From Brachypodium distachyon (Eukaryota > Streptophyta > Magnoliopsida > Poales > Poaceae): a stretch of DNA of 64,000 nt. The position numbers were made by a program, and so were the translations under genes. Each line of letters starts with the position of its first letter. The first letter of the stretch is position 1. The DNA lies in the NCBI RefSeq assembly GCF_000005505.3, contig NC_016131.3:17505501-17569500 (forward strand). The letters are read 5' to 3'. Below are positions 1 to 11,261 of the stretch, piece by piece. The notes under the pieces are model-generated. The model did not search any database. It was not told where the DNA came from and saw only the letters and a program-made list of their open reading frames with translations.

Positions 1-887
1 CCTCCCTCTGAGAAATCCCCAATCGTGCTCTTGCATGCACCATCCCAGCTGGTAGTTCTCATCTATTTCCCTTTCCTGGAGTGGCTTCTTAGTTCTTGAT
101 TACGGCATGGCACCCCGCGGCCTGGATTGTTTCGATTTTTATCCCCCATGAGTTTTCCCCATTTGGTTCTTTCCTTGGTTTCGGTTTGCCTCTCGGAAAT
201 TTGGGGCTCTTTTTATGCGATTTTCGGTTGGTCTTGCATAATTTCGGTTCTTGGCGATAGGGTCGCTTGGGCGAGATTTAGTGCTTTGAGCCTTCGAAAT
301 CACCTTCTTTTGCCACAATATTATGCGTGTTTCCTGGGAAGTAAAAGCTCTTGTATTGGTGTTTTAGGCCGTGGAGTGGATGAAAATCTCACTCCCCTTC
401 TGCAGGATTTGGTGAATTGAAGCTAAATTGTGTGTGAATTGTGACGGTTTCTGCTGATTCTGTTTGACAGTTGTGTCAGGATAATATCCACGAGGACAGG
501 AAAATAGATGCTACTACTTCATATGGACACTGTCCAATTAAGCTTGTCAATGTGTGAACATCTTGATGGAAGCTGCATGTTTGCTATGGTCTACTTGTTT
601 CAGCTCTGCCTGTGTGATTTACCTCTGTCACTAATCCTTTGTTTGTGGGATTTGATTAGCTCAAGTTTATAGGAAATTCCAGAAACTTCTGAAGATTCTG
701 GGATTGGAAATTTTAGACTTGGTATCTTCCACTAAAAGTTGTCTAGGATTTTTATTGATGGTGTGCATGCAACAGATGTAAATCTAAGGCCGGTATAGAG
801 TTGGAGCTAGAGTAGTACTGAGGGAAGAAATCAGGGATTCCTTTGAGGCAGGATTTTTTCAGGATGGTTTGCAAGGAAGTAAGGAGT

Positions 888-993
888 CCCGAATGGGAGA
901 TAATGTGCATTGCTTGATTACAAGAGGAATTATTGTTGTATATACTACGTACATTGCCCGAATGGGAGACAATGTGCACTACTTGATTGCAAT
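888..993. repeat. 69-bp-period direct duplication in NF-YA leader intron
   Basis: The segment starting CCCGAATGGGAGA at 888 recurs at 957 with a few substitutions (TAATGTGCATTGCTTGATTA against CAATGTGCACTACTTGATTG). It sits directly upstream of the MITE at 1011, so it may be a local slippage duplication. No function is evident. Confidence 0.7.
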
Positions 994-1010
994 ACTGTTG
1001 TTAGTATGCT

Positions 1011-1259
1011 GGTATGTTTGGTTTGTGCCTATCTTTGCCCTGCCAAAAATTTCGCAGCCTATGAAGATTTGGTGTTTGTTCGGTTGGTTGCCAAATTTTT
1101 TGGTTGCATATGGAATCTTGCCAATTCACCTCACAATTCCTTCACAAAGCTTGCCAAATTTCTGGCCACCAAGGGCTAAGAAATTCTTGATCAATATTTT
1201 GGCTAGCCAATGGTTGGCAAATTTTGGTAGGGCAACTGCCCGCGCAAACCAAACATACC
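1011..1259. mobile_element. MITE with about 40-bp terminal inverted repeats (Tourist/hAT-like size)
   Basis: The left end reads GGTATGTTTGGTTTGTGCC and the right end, reverse-complemented, reads GGTATGTTTGGTTTGCGCG. The match continues imperfectly through a shared TGCCCT(G/A)CCAAAA block. The element is 249 bp with no coding potential, which fits a non-autonomous DNA transposon. No clear target-site duplication was found, so the superfamily is left open. It lies in the NF-YA leader intron. Confidence 0.75.
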
Positions 1260-2465
1260 CGTATTATTATAGTCTATTTGAACTTTTTTATGGTACCCTG
1301 GTACTCCATAACGAGGGACTGGAGTACCAATCAAATTTAACCCTTGATTTAAAAGGGTATTTTAGACATTTTTCCATACTAGGGTGAAGCTGATGTGACC
1401 CTCCGTCCAGATTGAGCACATCTGCAGGCCACCGCCGCCTCCTCCCCGTTTGAAAGCTACCATGGCATGGCATGTTTAGGTTTCAAAATAGGGCTCAATC
1501 CGATAATTACTTATGCAGACATGGAGGGACTTTCTTACTCGGCAGATCTCATGATTCTTTATAAAAGAAAATACCACGTGCAGTATATTGCTGGTTGCAT
1601 ACACCATCTGAAATCTCCATCACAGTCAAAGTGATGAACTATTGATCTTCAGGCTATAAATATTTCTGTGATTCAGCCAGCCACAAGTCATTACTGCATC
1701 AGGTGGCCTATTACCTGCTCGTTCCGCTACTAGGGTGAGCAGTGTGATGGCTCGACGGCCGCCGGCAGGCCAAGCCGCCGCAATCACCGTCTCTTCATGG
1801 GGAATATAAACTGCCTAGATTAAATAAATGTTTAATTTTTTAATCAGGAGTAGGTAATTATCTTCTTGATTACCATTTTACCCCTCAACTGATGGTACTC
1901 CATAGTTTTTAGAGACAGTACTCCTTCCTGGTTGTGATGTGTAGTACAAACTAAGGACGTCCATTGGATTCAGATAAATGAACGGCTTATATTTATTCTG
2001 GGGTACCGTAAAATAACTCTATTTTTAAACTTGGAAATTAAGGTCAATGTTTGTGTCTATATTTTTGTATTGGCTCTGGGATGATGATTCTTAGGCTAGA
2101 TATGTTCCATTTGTTAATATGCTGGAGGTAGTTTCATGATATGCGTATGTCTACCTGTGGCAGGATGCCGTTTCTTGTTGGAAGGTCCATCTTTCTAGAG
2201 CTTTTGTTTATTATTCTCATGGTTCAGATATTGCCAATTATTTATTTCACGTGTTCATACATATGCGTGATTGTTTGCTTAGTTTGTAATATCAATTGTC
2301 TAGCACACTGCTAGTGATTATATTCTTTAATGATTAGAAAGAAAGTCATAAGGAGGTTGCCATTGGCCACTCTTTTCTTACCATTTTTGGTTTAATGCTG
2401 GCAATTTGTCATGAATGTTGTTTAAGGTGTCATTCACCTAATTAATTAGAAGTTTCTGCAGAAAA

Positions 2466-2489
2466 ATGTTGCTCGGAACTAAGCGATAA
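2466..2489 (+). promoter_or_regulatory. Short upstream ORF in NF-YA leader
   Basis: An ATG at 2466 opens a seven-codon ORF (MLLGTKR, stop at 2487-2489) immediately after the inferred leader acceptor and 31 bases before the main start. Upstream ORFs are known to restrain translation of plant NF-YA messages; that this one does so is inference. A further ATG at 2500 is in frame with the main ATG and would add seven residues. Confidence 0.5.
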
Positions 2490-2520
2490 CCATCATATAA
2501 TGCTAGCACTTCTGCGGAAA

Positions 2521-4948
2521 ATGGAGGATCATCCAGGCCATCCTATTTCCAACTATGTAAGCCTATTTATGGTGGTACCATGAGGTTTTTTGGCTTGTTA
2601 TACCACACATAGCAAATTTATCAGCTAGCTTATATACACGTCATGTAGGATTTCTTGTCAGGGAATGGCTGTCATACAAAGAAATTAGGTCATAAAATCT
2701 ACGACCAGGACTCCTCATCAACCAAGTCTGGCCGGTCTCAACAAGAAGCATCTGCAATGAGTGACAGTAATCTAAATGAGCAACACACCTCAAGGTCTTC
2801 AGCACAATCTGGTAATACTTTCTTTAACTACATTGCCACGTTAGTAACCTGAGTTTCCCTGCTGTTTCAGCCTTTATGCTGCAACATTTTATTTTGTTTG
2901 ACTCTCTTTTTGTAAGACATTTGCAGCGCTGCTTCTAAATCTAGATACGACTTGTGTGGAATTGCATTTTAGTTTTCCCTCGCTTCTTACCAATGCCTTT
3001 CTCTTGGAGGCATTTCTCTTGCAAGGTACCGACCGAAGCATCAAGCACATCTTGCCAAGTTGCCAGCCGCCATAGCTGGCTGTTTGGATGGGCTTGAGCA
3101 TCCACAGTCATGACAAAATCTGCCTCTTATAGTGAACTGCCTCTTAAATGCCTCTAAGTCTTAGAGGTTGCCTCTAAGCCACTACAGCAAACTGCCTCTA
3201 AGCCAAAACCTGAGAAATGCCTCCATTATTTAAACATCATTAAGTTATAGTGGGTCTTCGCTCTGTTACAACTCTCTCTAATGAATTGATGTGATTAGAG
3301 CTTCATGCTAGCAGTTGGTCATTTTTTTTTCAGACAATGATGATGGTCATGGGAAGTACAATCAGGTTATGATGAAGTCACCGTTATCTTTGGGGAACCC
3401 AGAAGCTGGTTCCTCACCTGCAAAGGTCGATTACAGCCAATCATTTGTAAGTTATGTCATTTTGAGGATTGTTGTTCTCTTAAATCTTATGTGATGCTTT
3501 CAGTTGACCACCTATGTGTTGTTCTAGGCCTGTATGCCTTATACTGCTGATGCTTATTATGGTGGTGTCCTGACAGGATATGCCTCACATGCCATTGTAA
3601 GTTTACTCCAGTCTCCAGCCTTCTAGTTCTCGGATGAAACCCTGTAACATTCTACACAGTTCAAAGTGACAGATGTCGCATTAAATTTCACTATAATTCA
3701 TTTGCGATTCCTTTTGAAGTTTTTTTGTGATTTGTTGAGATTTAGAGATCTGGTATCACCTGTGATTAAGCCTTTATGAAGCCTTGTTGTGAAGGATATT
3801 CTTTCTGGCTGCTTATTTATGGTTTTGATTATTGTTCAAACGAAAAGTGAGAAGACGAGTTCTTTAAAATGAAACAGATGAATGCACAAACAATTCATTG
3901 CTTTTAGACAAGTACTGTCAAACTTGTACGATTCAGTCTTCTTTGCACAACCTAGCTTTTGCTATTTATGGCACATACTTCCATGCACAGCAGCAAACCC
4001 TTTTCTTTATTTTTACATAAAAAAGCTTATAGCCCTGCAAGAACAATTTATCATTTCAGAACTATTTACCCATGTTCATGCCGAACTAAATGGCACAACA
4101 ACTCTCAGGTGCCAGTGTCTGCTGAGTCTACAGCAGAAGAGCCAGTGTTTGTTAATGCAAAGCAATATCATGCAATTCTTAGAAGGAGGCAGATACGTGC
4201 CAAACTGGAAGCCCAAAATAAGTTGGTGAAAGGCCGAAAGGTAATACGACACTAAGAATTTTGGATTTATTCATGGTACTGTCTTCTTTAAGAGATGCTC
4301 CGGACTCTGGAGTACTTCTTTGTGCATAAATTTTCAGATACAAATTTGTTAGGTCGCTTTGGTAATATTGTGATGGGCTATCTAGCTCCGGAGTCCAGAC
4401 TACATTCTTGTGCTATTTCTTGATCAAATCTATGCCAGAGGCAAATTGTTTCTTTTGGATGTCCTCTGCACCCTTTTTGTAGACACATTGTTCCAATCCA
4501 TTTTGTTCTCCATTTTAGTTTATAAAGGCTTGTGCCCAGCTACTTACAGCTATAAGTTTTACTTGGCAAATATCTATTTCTAACAGTGCTCCTTGCATCC
4601 CAGCCATACCTTCATGAATCTCGTCATCGTCATGCGATGAAGCGAGCTCGTGGATCAGGAGGGCGGTTCCTCAACACAAAGCAGCTCCAGGAACAGAAAC
4701 AGATACAGGCTTCAACTGGTGGCAAGAATACATTCCTTCAGAGTAGCCCGACTTTCGCACCTTCAGCATCTGCTCCTTCCGACATGTCAAATGTCTCAAC
4801 AAGCAGCAGAATGCTGGCTAATCATCAGGAGCGTGCCTGCTTTCCATCGGCCGGCTTCCATCCCATGGCCAGTTTGGGCGCACGGAGTGGAGGCGATGCA
4901 GAGCTGGCCGTTAATGGCATGCAGCAGCGTGCTTCCATGATGAGTTAA
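2521..4948 (+). CDS. NF-YA: Nuclear transcription factor Y subunit A (CCAAT-box binding)
   Basis: Exons 2521-2556, 2649-2811, 3334-3446, 3528-3596, 4109-4240 and 4604-4948 join in phase to about 285 residues. NF-YA joins the NF-YB/NF-YC histone-fold dimer in the nucleus and makes the sequence-specific contact with CCAAT boxes. Exon 5 carries the subunit-association helix ([20 protein letters not shown], about residues 140-160). Exon 6 opens with the DNA-binding block ([20 protein letters not shown], from about 172), including the conserved His and Arg residues. The N-terminal part is hydrophilic, Ser/Gln-rich and poorly conserved, as usual. The start at 2521 follows the leader acceptor; ATG 2500 in frame is an alternative. 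The exon 5 acceptor (CTCTCAG before 4109) was chosen on phase; the bases just upstream could encode a few extra residues only in another frame. Family identity is certain; exact N-terminal borders are less so. Confidence 0.93.
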
Positions 4949-4970
4949 AGCATCCTTTGGTGCGCCGCTG

Positions 4971-4991
4971 GTGGCAAATCATCCTTGGCTT
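4971..4991 (+). promoter_or_regulatory. miR169 target site in NF-YA 3' UTR
   Basis: Twenty-three bases after the NF-YA stop lies a 21-base stretch containing GGCAAATCATCCTTGGCT. It is complementary to the plant miR169 family (known as CAGCCAAGGATGACTTGCC and variants). Pairing would be unbroken across miRNA positions 2-13, with differences near the target 5' end, at miRNA position 14 and at position 1. miR169 control of NF-YA through its 3' UTR is an established plant circuit, and position and orientation here fit exactly. Confidence 0.88.
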
Positions 4992-5137
4992 ATGAAAATG
5001 TGGTTCCGAACTCAAATAAATCAAACTTGGTTGGAGTCCTTTTGAGTTTCCTGTAATTGAAAGCACTGGTTGGCAGATGCTTTTTGTATGTTGACACTGA
5101 AATCCGTACCTGATCTCTTTTGTGTGTACCCTTCTAA

Positions 5138-5143
5138 AATAAA
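5138..5143 (+). terminator. Polyadenylation signal candidate for NF-YA
   Basis: A canonical AATAAA lies 190 bases beyond the NF-YA stop, after a T-rich stretch. An AAATAAAT variant also occurs near 5015. The gene on the opposite strand ends at 5799, so transcription must stop between the two. Confidence 0.45.
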
Positions 5144-5798
5144 GTCATCCTGGCTCAAGGGGCTGGGTGGAGGCCATTGGCCTATCCTTCCTTACCTGAT
5201 GTGTTATTTATTTGGTACTTAGGGTTCATAACCTGCAAGTTTATTGTTGCAATCCAGTGACTTCATAATCTGTGTTGCTGATTTCAGTACCTGCAACTTT
5301 GTTCATCTTTTACATTTGATGTGGCAACTCACCATTAAATAATAAACACATCAGCGTTCTGGAATGTGAGCTTACAACAAGAACCTGAAAATGATATCTG
5401 TAGGTCCACGAGCCAGTGAGGGACGGGTACCTTTCTTATCTCACATTTCAACATTTATTGGCAGAGGTTAGCTTCTGCCACTGAAAGAAATGGCAGTACG
5501 ATAGTGATGTTCAAAACTGAACAGAAACAGCGATGTACCGGGGCTCCGAATGTAAAATCCAAGAATTTATCAATTGCTTATCTGTTACTAGCAACGGGAA
5601 ATTTAGTGTGCTGGCTTCAAGAAGGTTCAGTAAGTACAGAATGAGTTCCGCGCTCAAATTTCTCAAAATGCTGACCAGAACTCTGATTTTACTGGGAGTT
5701 CTTACCAACGCTGCATCAATTTACACGCCCAATGGTAGACAATTTACAGCCTGGGCGAAAAAGAGTTATGAGGTGAAGAGGAAAATGGTTCTCTGAGT

Positions 5799-8700
5799 TT
5801 AAATGGAAGCACTCATCCTCAGCACCATTTCGAGCCTCTCAGCCTTGCGGTAGTCACTGTCAGTCAGGACTCCAGCTGGAAAAGGTGTAATCTCCAGGAC
5901 TAGGTGAGGACCAGGGAGCTCATCAAACAAAGCCCTTACGTTGTAGCAACAGACGCTCTCTCCATGCGCGCTTTCCCTCCTTATTTGACAACCCTGAAAG
6001 TAAGTTAAAGCATTAAGTTAACAGAACACCGATTTAAGAACAATCACAAGAAGCATGCCTAACACCTCAGTTTTTGAGATGTGAAGTGTACTGTCCTGGC
6101 TCAAAAATAAAATACCTTGTGAGTGGAAGCATCCACAAAATGGTCATCTTCAGATAGAACCAAAGCAATTTCTTTAAGAACCCGCCGACCTTCTTCCTTT
6201 GAAGGAACTCGGTAAGTCCTCTTGAGGGTGCCTTTGGTCGTTGGCCTCCATTTGCTCACTAGCTTCCTCTTATCCTGGCCTTTATCACCTGAATAAAAAG
6301 GTCATGAACCAGATTCATTTATGAAACCACAAGCATATGAATAATATATAATGTGCAGTGAACTATAACTGCATATGTTCTACCATATTTTCATGAATTT
6401 TGTCCTCATCAAGGCAATGCATCATAGGAATCATGATGATTCCACTATAAACCTTTTCAGTCATAACACTCGGTTATGCTTTGTCTCTTTCAACATTAAT
6501 ACAGAACTAGATGAATGAAGCATGAATGATTAACCATATTGACAGTAGATTGTATTATAATACGAAAAATTACTGACCCTAGTAAGATGAGATTTGACAC
6601 AATGGATTTCTCAACCTTTTGATAAACCAAAAAAATAAATAGAAAAAGAGAACTTAGAACCAAGATTAACTACAGATTCAGAGTACTCTTAATAGGGCTA
6701 AAATCGCTGCATGCTAATGTTAGAACCAAGATTAACTACAAATTTAATAGGGGTAAAGTCGCTACATGCTGATGTTAAAATAACAGTGAGCAATGGTCCT
6801 CCAAATCACAAGAGAGATGCTTAGAAAATGAAGAAGCTGTAGCAGTAAATTTGTAAAAGTAAAAAGACAAAGTAATCCAAGCAAAGCGTCAAGAGTTGAC
6901 AAATCTATGTAAATCCTTCCCCATTTGAGAGGTTAGATCCTTGCAGGGGCAAAGCCCTGGGCACCTGCCCGGGCTCAGCATCCGAGCTGCCATGGAGGTG
7001 CCCTGATCTCACGTGCTGTGAAACGGGGGTTTTCAGGCAACCAGCGCTAGGCTGCTAGAGCGCGCACAGTGCCTGCATGCATGCATGCAAGACGCTGGGC
7101 CCTGAGGCACTATCACGAGTCCACGACTCTGTTGCTCTGCTAGGTGTAGACTAACAGACTTGAGCGGTGAGCCAATGGCCATGGATTTGGAACTATAATC
7201 ATTCCTTTTTTTTGTAAAATGCATGCGTGGTCCTACTATTATTGCTAGGGTGTTAACTTAGTCCTAATTCTACAAAACTGTATATTTGAGTCCCAATTAT
7301 ATCTAACATGTTCATCGCAGGTCCTAAACACCCCGCGGGGCGCTGAACGTCCAGCATGGCGCCTTGATTAGACAAGTTGGCAAGAAGGCCCACATCGTAG
7401 TGCAAAAACCACAACAGAAGTAGGGGCAGCTGTGGTTGTGGTGCTGACAGCGACGAAAGCGGCAATGACCCCTTCTTCTTCTTCCCTCATTTCCCTGGCG
7501 GCAAACTAGCACATGAGCTCCTAGCTAGACATGGTGATGAAGGAAGAAGCTGAGAGCGCAGTCAAGAGGAGAGGAAGAAGATGGGGGAGGAGAGTAGTGA
7601 GGCGTGGCCTTTGGTAGGGATCTATTTGCAACATTTGCTCAGCTCCAACAGCGGGAAATCTCCCGCAAGGCCCTGTGCCAACGTTTCAGCGGTCAAAGTG
7701 CACCACCTTGCAGGGCTTTTTAGGACCTCCATTGAACAACTTAAATGAAATTGGAGCCCAAATCTGCAGTTTTTAAAAAATATACTCCCTCCGTCCAACA
7801 AAGGATGTCTCAACTTTGACTAAATTTGAATGCATCTATACACTAAGTCATGTCTAGATACATCCAAATTTTGAAAAGCTTGAGACATCTTTTGTTGGAC
7901 AGAGGGAGCAACTAACTTGACACCCTAGCAATAATAGTAGGACCACACGTGCATTTACTCTTCCTTTTTTACTCGTGTGATGAAAATAGCATCTAGTTAT
8001 ATTATGATTTTTATTGATCTTCCATATTTGTTCTTGGGTGATCATTTCAGTGTGCCAATTACGACTAATTCATTTTTAATCTTCTTTTACTGGATAAATC
8101 TTTTTATATGTATTTTGTTTGCACTTGACCTAACAAAAAACTAGTGGTTTGTCACACTACCATGCAAGAAAAGCGAATCCAAAAGAAATTATTAGAGATA
8201 ATGACCCTTTTTTCTCATATATAATTGTGGTTTTCAAATTTAACTAGTGTGTTAAGTTTTACTCCAATTGTGGGAGTGCAAGGCTACAAGCAAATAGAAG
8301 CAACCCAATACCCAATGTCTGAAAATCTCCTTGTTAGGCTTGTGTAAAGCACCAAATTTTGACATTGTCATGAAAAAGATAATAAAGCCTTTGCCACACA
8401 TATCATAATTAGGCTCCAAAAATTCCTGGCTCAGCCAATGGTTTCTTGCATAGTCTATATGTCTGATTCCTTGCATAGCCATAAGTCTGCAGAACCACCC
8501 ATGCACCTTTAATTTAAACCACCCATAAGCACTGCCCTCAATCCGTAAACAGATTAAAACATTTTCGTGCCAATAGCGAACTAACCCTCTGGAACATGTT
8601 TCTGTTTCATGACTATGCCAATCCACCATTGCATGATAGTTTTGCAAGTTGTCACCTTTTTCTGCATCTCAAACTAAGTTGACACACAGAGATACCTTAT

Positions 8701-9496
8701 TTCCACCTTTGCTCTAGCAAGTCAGAGCATTTCATTCCCATCCAAAGATGCAAAGTTGCCTATCAACATGTACTCGAGCAGAAAGCTTTCTACCCAACAG
8801 AATCTTTTTTTCCATACGCCGCTGCCGGGTTCTGTTACCAAAATAAAGGAACAAATGCCCCAGCTGTCCAGAAAGACAGGCTATCCAACAGATAGAACAT
8901 ATTTTTTTAATTTTCCAGAGCCACTACCTCAGATACCATACTGTTTCATTTCTCTGATAACATTCACATTGTACATAAAAGATTATATTGACAAATTTTG
9001 AATCTACACAATACCTGGGGGGCCGCCACGGAGCTTGTCGGCCCACTTGGAGAACCCTAGGTCGCTGTCCCCGGCGCCGTCCTCGCCTCGAATCTCTGCA
9101 CAGCACCACGACGAGATGAATAAACCATTTCATACCCGAATCAAATCAGCAAGACACGAATCAAACCAGCCGTATCATCCACGGGGCGCGCGGTTTACCG
9201 TGGGAGAGGAAGGGGTTGCGCGGGGATCCCGCGAGCCCGGCGTGGATGAGCGCGTAGTAGAGGCAGAGCCGCCCCACCCAGACCAGCACGGGGCCCTCGA
9301 GCAGCGACGCCGCGATGGGCCCCACGGCGCCTGCCGAGAACGCGCCGGCGGCGGTGGCGGTGGCGGCGCGCCTCGGCGGGCGGACGGCGGACGGGAGGAA
9401 GGGGGTCTTCGGAGCCGGCGGCGCGCGGAGGGAGAGCGGGCTCGTGACGGCGGCGGGGCCGGCGACGGCCGGGGCGTGGAGGAGGTAGGCGAGCAT
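5799..9496 (-). CDS. Conserved plastid membrane protein, At1g42960-like
   Basis: Four exons on the minus strand (9496-9199, 9095-9015, 6288-6116, 5993-5799) join in phase to 248 residues. The N-terminus is Ala/Pro/Arg-rich like a chloroplast transit peptide. A hydrophobic stretch follows (VLVWVGRLCLYYALIHAGLA). The soluble C-terminal half is strongly conserved in plants as I remember it: KLVSKWRPTTKGTLKRTYRV in exon 3 and GCQIRRESAHGESVCCYNV in exon 4. It resembles Arabidopsis At1g42960, described as a chloroplast inner-envelope protein of unknown function; that match is from memory. Intron 2 (6289-9014) is 2.7 kb and holds a Stowaway-like MITE plus unrecognised AT-rich DNA. The GC-rich first exon carries other open frames on both strands; this one is chosen because it joins in phase and gives the conserved protein. 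No biochemical role can be stated. Confidence 0.85.
7785..7908. mobile_element. Stowaway-like MITE in intron
   Basis: A 124-bp element begins CTCCCTCCGTCCAACAAA and ends TTTGTTGGACAGAGGGAG, near-perfect inverted repeats. It is preceded by TA, and the termini are those of Stowaway (Tc1/mariner-derived) MITEs of grasses. It lies in intron 2 of the plastid-protein gene. Confidence 0.85.
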
Positions 9497-9917
9497 GGTC
9501 GATTGGCGGCGATGTGGCTATCTGCAGCGCGTTCGTTTGATTCACTGTGGGAAGTGCTTCACTTCAGTATTCTTTCTGGCCTCCTTTTGTCAGTGGTGTA
9601 GAAGAAAAAAATTGGAGAAACGAGAAAAAGATACGGATTGGTTGGAAATGCAAAATCTTAATAGTTGGAAATGCAAAAAGCAAGCCACGCTAAGCCAAGC
9701 TAACGAGGTTGTCGCCTTTTGGTGTCTGGATAAGTATGATACAAACTGTGTGACGTGTTACCAAACTTTTGTTTTTCAAAACGGAGACAAAAAGCTTTGC
9801 CTCATCTCATTAACAAAGAAGATTAAATCTGGTTAATTAGTGAAAAACCAAGTAAAAATGAATAAATATGCTACAAACTGGGCGACGACCCTTGGTGGTC
9901 AGTAATACTAGCTTGTA
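9497..9917. other. Upstream region of the plastid-protein gene
   Basis: This is the 5' flank of the minus-strand gene whose ATG is at 9496, with AT-rich sequence after about 9600. A promoter is expected but no TATA box could be assigned with confidence, and no other gene is seen. Confidence 0.4.
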
Positions 9918-10030
9918 CTCCCACCATCTCATATTAAATGACTTTTTATTACATGTATCTACACACATTTTAGGTATGGATACTTTTATATTTGGACAAA
10001 TTTGATTCACTTATTATGTGACGGAAGAAG
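9918..10030. mobile_element. Degenerate Stowaway-like MITE
   Basis: A 113-bp segment with ends CTCCCACCATCTCATATTAA and GTGACGGAAGAAG, flanked by TA on both sides, has the internal layout shared with the other Stowaway-like copies in this window (ACATGTATCT, GGACAAATTTG). The termini have drifted, so it is probably old. Confidence 0.6.
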
Positions 10031-10424
10031 TATAATTTAGTGAAAAATGTCACTAAAATATCTACCATTCCGATTTGCAATTTCGTTGGCAAGAATATTG
10101 TGCTTGTATGCATGCGGTGGCTTAGGATAATGGCCAAGAGATGGAGGGCGACAGGCAGGAGGACTTTGGGACAGCTACAATATAGCCTTCGGATGGCAAA
10201 TGGTGCACCTCTATTGGCCTGGTGCAAGGCATCCTTTTTTCAACGGAAATTCTAATTTACCGGAGCCGGTATCTACCAGAGTTTAATTAATTGTTCATCC
10301 TCTCGTTCGAGATTCGTTTTCTGTTTTCAGGTTTCGTAGATTTTTGTTGCCTATAGCTAGCTACCTAGACGTGGGTCTCAGGCCCTGGATGGGACGTGGT
10401 TGCTGGTTGGGGAAGGCAACGATA

Positions 10425-10745
10425 CAATAACACATTTTAATTTTTGTACAAATTATTTGAGGGTCTAAACGAACTTAGAATTCGATGAAAATTTGAGGGT
10501 TTGTTTAAGATGGTTTTTCCCACCTAGAGAAAAATTTCCAAAAAAATTCGAGCAAGATCAAAATTTCGGCTGATCTCCACCGATACTAGTACCACACTAA
10601 CACGTTTTGATAGTTGCACAAATTATTTGGTGGTCCAAACGGACTCAGAATTTGATGAAAATTTGATGGTTGGTTTAAGATGGTGTTTCCGACCTACTGA
10701 AAAAAATTCAAAAAATTTGGTGCAAATTCAAAATGAAAATTTTAT
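10425..10745. repeat. Diverged tandem duplication, about 170-bp period
   Basis: The block from 10425 (ACAAATTATTTGAGGGTC, later GATGAAAATTTGAGGGTTTG) recurs from about 10595 (ACAAATTATTTGGTGGTCC, later GATGAAAATTTGATGGTTGG). About 80 percent of the aligned bases agree by eye. It is non-coding and of unknown origin, perhaps decayed transposon DNA. Confidence 0.7.
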
Positions 10746-11260
10746 TGAAACAGTAGTGCTGCAAGTTCAAAACGACAAAGTTGAAAATGATGTGTTTTAC
10801 AAAGGTTTGAAATAGAATCTAACTATTGAAACGTTAGTGTCCTAATGATTGCCGATTGAAACATTGATGTCTCAATGAAACTTTCTTATACAACTTTGAT
10901 CATATAGGAATAAGTCAAAATCTTGCCGATTGAAACAGTCCGATTGAAACGGTAGTGTTTCAATAAACTTTCATATATATGGTCAATTAAAATATTTGTG
11001 TCTCAATGAAACTAGTGTTTCAATGTTAGTTCAATATTTGACCACTGGAATAATGATTGGTGCTAACGAAATTTCAATGACTTGTCAATGAAAGTTCAAT
11101 GGTACACACGTATTTTTTAAATGATGCATCAATGAAAAAATCGCACGGATTTCAATGAGGTATCTTTAAAATTTCAGAACTAGCCGTATCTAGCCATAAA
11201 TGCTGGCATGCATGTAGTGGTCAGAGCTAGCAACAAAGAGCAAAGCAATTTATTACTTCC
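10746..11260. repeat. AT-rich low-order repeat of ATTGAAAC / TTTCAATG words
   Basis: The words ATTGAAAC, TCAATGAAAC and GTTTCAAT recur many times in both orientations, interspersed with unique bases. The pattern suggests decayed short tandem repeats. No ORF or TE signature is recognisable. Confidence 0.5.
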
Positions 11261-11261
11261 G

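Larger units (their letters stand above)
1..2461 (+). other. NF-YA upstream region and probable leader intron
   Basis: No coding exon is recognisable here. A consensus acceptor (TTTCTGCAG ending at 2461) lies 59 bases before the first good coding ATG, so most of this stretch is probably a long intron in the 5' UTR, a structure common in plant NF-YA genes. The upstream donor was not pinned down and the transcription start may lie left of the window. The region also contains a 69-bp direct duplication and a 249-bp inverted-repeat MITE, listed separately. Small ORFs here look incidental. Confidence 0.5.

Noticed and set aside
9035..9601. 188-codon plus-strand frame rich in Arg/Gly
   Set aside because: It lies opposite exons 1-2 of the plastid-protein gene and runs through their intron; low-complexity composition of an antisense GC-rich frame.
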